DNA of 32,595 nucleotides from a virus: positions 1 through 32,595 of the IMG/VR virus record IMGVR_UViG_3300044675_005493; one strand, written 5' to 3'. This document shows positions 31,531 through 32,595 of this stretch, piece after piece; position 1 is the stretch's first letter; every line of letters starts with the position of its first letter. Made by a program: the position numbers and the translations under genes. The notes under the pieces were generated by a model. It did not search any database and was not told the DNA's origin. It saw only the letters and a list, made by a program, of their open reading frames with translations.

Positions 31531-32338
31531 TATCTTTTATATTTTGACTTTTGTTCTTCTTCTTTGCGTACCGCTGTAATCATATTATTCTTGGAAGTTT
31601 TATACGCCAGATATGTAAGCACTTGTCTAAACGAAATGTCAACAACATAATCAAGCTTAGTAATATCTTCATCACACGCATCCATAATCCAGATATAATA
31701 AGACCAACCGTTTGCAAAATTGCTTTCATGGTTAGACGCATTACCACTTTGTGCAAAGAGGACACCATATTGCGTTGCGACTGTTTTTGACCATGCAAAA
31801 AAAAAGATGAAACCGCATTTGCTTTGGTAGCTGGCAACGCTTTTATTATCTGTTCCTTTTCAGCGTTTGTGAAGTTTAATTTGGTTTCCCTAAACCTCAA
31901 CCTCTTTATATCCCTTTTCTGGGATATGTCACACATAAAAGATATTAATTTAATTAACTCGTATTGGCTTTTAATATTTGAGAGGTGCATCAACTCAGTG
32001 TATTCACCAAATGTTAGGGTTTCAAAGTTCTTAATTCTAATAATTAAACCATTATGTTCCAATGTGTTAGAATAGGTGGCATTATTAAATTTGGTTGATA
32101 TAAATTTGATGGCGGTTTTAAACTTTTCTATATCTTTAAAATTAATAGCACCATATGAGTGGTCTGTTGAACCTGTTAATATTCTAACTAGGTTGGAATA
32201 AAATATTTCATCTGGATAATCTTCCTGGTCAGCAACGTTTTTAAGGTAATCTGATAGTTTTAAAAACTGCTCAAAGTTCATTTCTTCCCACGATGTAGGT
32301 ATGTTGTAAACTTTATTATTGATGGTAATTTTCTCCAT
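31530..32338 (-). CDS. Tail assembly protein expressed by probable -1 frameshift (or homopolymer error)
   Basis: Two reading frames form one gene. The zero frame starts at ATG 32338 (INNKVYNIPTSWEEMNFEQF, a start I recall from tail-assembly-type proteins of Bacteroidetes phages) and stops at 31580 after 252 residues, but its last 65 residues look like a shadow frame. A -1 shift at the T9 run (31797-31805) joins it to a protein-like end (FAWSKTVATQYG, then DACDEDITKLDYVVDISFRQ and a basic KEEEQKSKYKR) that stops at 31530-31532 in a TAATG overlap with the next gene. The full product is 269 residues. Tail assembly chaperones are often made this way. A sequencing or assembly slip in the run would give the same picture. 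TATATTTA lies 8 bases upstream of the start (32347-32354). Confidence 0.75.
31797..31805 (-). other. Slippery T9 run, probable -1 frameshift site
   Basis: On the minus strand the zero-frame codons are TCT TTT TTT TTG. T-TTT-TTT fits the X-XXY-YYZ heptamer, so both tRNAs can re-pair after a one-base slip, and reading goes on as TTT GCA TGG. Confidence 0.65.
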
Positions 32339-32371
32339 GTTATTTGTAAATATAATTTTTGTGTTATCGTT

Positions 32372-32595
32372 TTATCCAAACATCAACCTGACCTTTGGTT
32401 TAATTTTGTAATGTGCTTCGGTGAACACCTTGTTAACAAGGGCCAATGAAATTACTATATCGTCATGATGACCAGGCAACCCACCATAGATGATGGCTTT
32501 GCTCTTTTCACTATAGGTGAAGCTGTAGTTTACAAGTTCGGTGTACACCTCATCCATCAATTCTCTGGATGGTAATTTAATTCTCTTATCCTCAA
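32372..32595 (-). CDS. terL: Terminase large subunit, C-terminal end (joins 1142..1)
   Basis: The last 74 or so residues of the large terminase, partly duplicated with the left end through the 127-base repeat. It has GGLPGHHDDIVISLALVN (about residues 376-393 of the full protein), the C-terminal nuclease motif; Asp383/Asp384 complete the acidic metal site begun by Asp247. The stop is at 32372-32374, 33 bases ahead of the next leftward start. The frame matches the left part exactly across the circle. Confidence 0.95.
   Translation of the reverse strand, partial: EDKRIKLPSRELMDEVYTELVNYSFTYSEKSKAIIYGGLPGHHDDIVISLALVNKVFTEAHYKIKPKVRLMFG
32469..32595. repeat. Right copy of 127-bp terminal direct repeat
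   Basis: Identical to bases 1-127; see the left copy. Removing one copy closes the genome. Confidence 0.95.

Noticed and set aside
31551-31790. 79-codon rightward frame
   Set aside because: It is antisense to the -1 frame end of the tail assembly gene, which has protein-like composition and a coupled stop.

Overview
This window is a complete, circularly closed genome of a tailed double-stranded DNA phage that probably infects a member of the Bacteroidota. The first and last 127 bases are identical (1-127 and 32469-32595), so the sequence is a circle of about 32,468 bp cut inside the large terminase gene. Evidence for the host: two promoters of the Bacteroidota type (TTTG, 19-20 bases, TAnnTTTG) precede rightward genes, starts are preceded by A/T-rich leaders without obvious Shine-Dalgarno sequences, and the portal, connector, capsid and tail proteins look like those of Bacteroidetes phages. 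A 1044-residue tape measure with no recognisable sheath suggests siphovirus morphology. No integrase, DNA polymerase, helicase, primase or endolysin could be recognised, and no tRNA or CRISPR array was seen.

Layout: there are two divergent transcription units. The short rightward unit (16155-20262) carries small early-type genes: a zinc-ribbon protein, a DUF6291/replisome-organizer-like protein with helix-phased DNA repeats inside its gene (candidate origin), a winged-helix protein, a glycosyltransferase and several small unknowns. It ends at a strong terminator (20264-20288). The long leftward unit (from 15769 down through position 1 and on from 32468 to 20287) carries the virion genes. In order of transcription these are: fibre-like proteins (two large proteins with collagen-like Gly-X-Ser repeats, a BspA-type leucine-rich-repeat protein and a concanavalin-like protein), portal, head-tail connector, a lysis-like cluster with two putative holins, scaffold, major capsid, a probable tail-tube protein, tandem terminators, an ECF-like sigma factor, zinc-ribbon proteins, small terminase, a glycosyltransferase and a methyltransferase, large terminase, a tail protein split by a probable -1 frameshift, tail terminator, tail-completion protein, two large tail-tip proteins, tape measure, the head protease and a tiny membrane protein.

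How it may work together (inference): host sigma factor reads the early rightward promoters. The leftward genes lack good host-type promoters but repeatedly carry TATATTTA just upstream of starts, twice directly behind a terminator, so the phage sigma factor may drive them. A control region between the units (15770-16098) holds a 19-bp palindrome, a leftward terminator and further hairpins. The two glycosyltransferases and the methyltransferase could decorate the Ser/Thr-rich fibres, but no substrate is visible in sequence.
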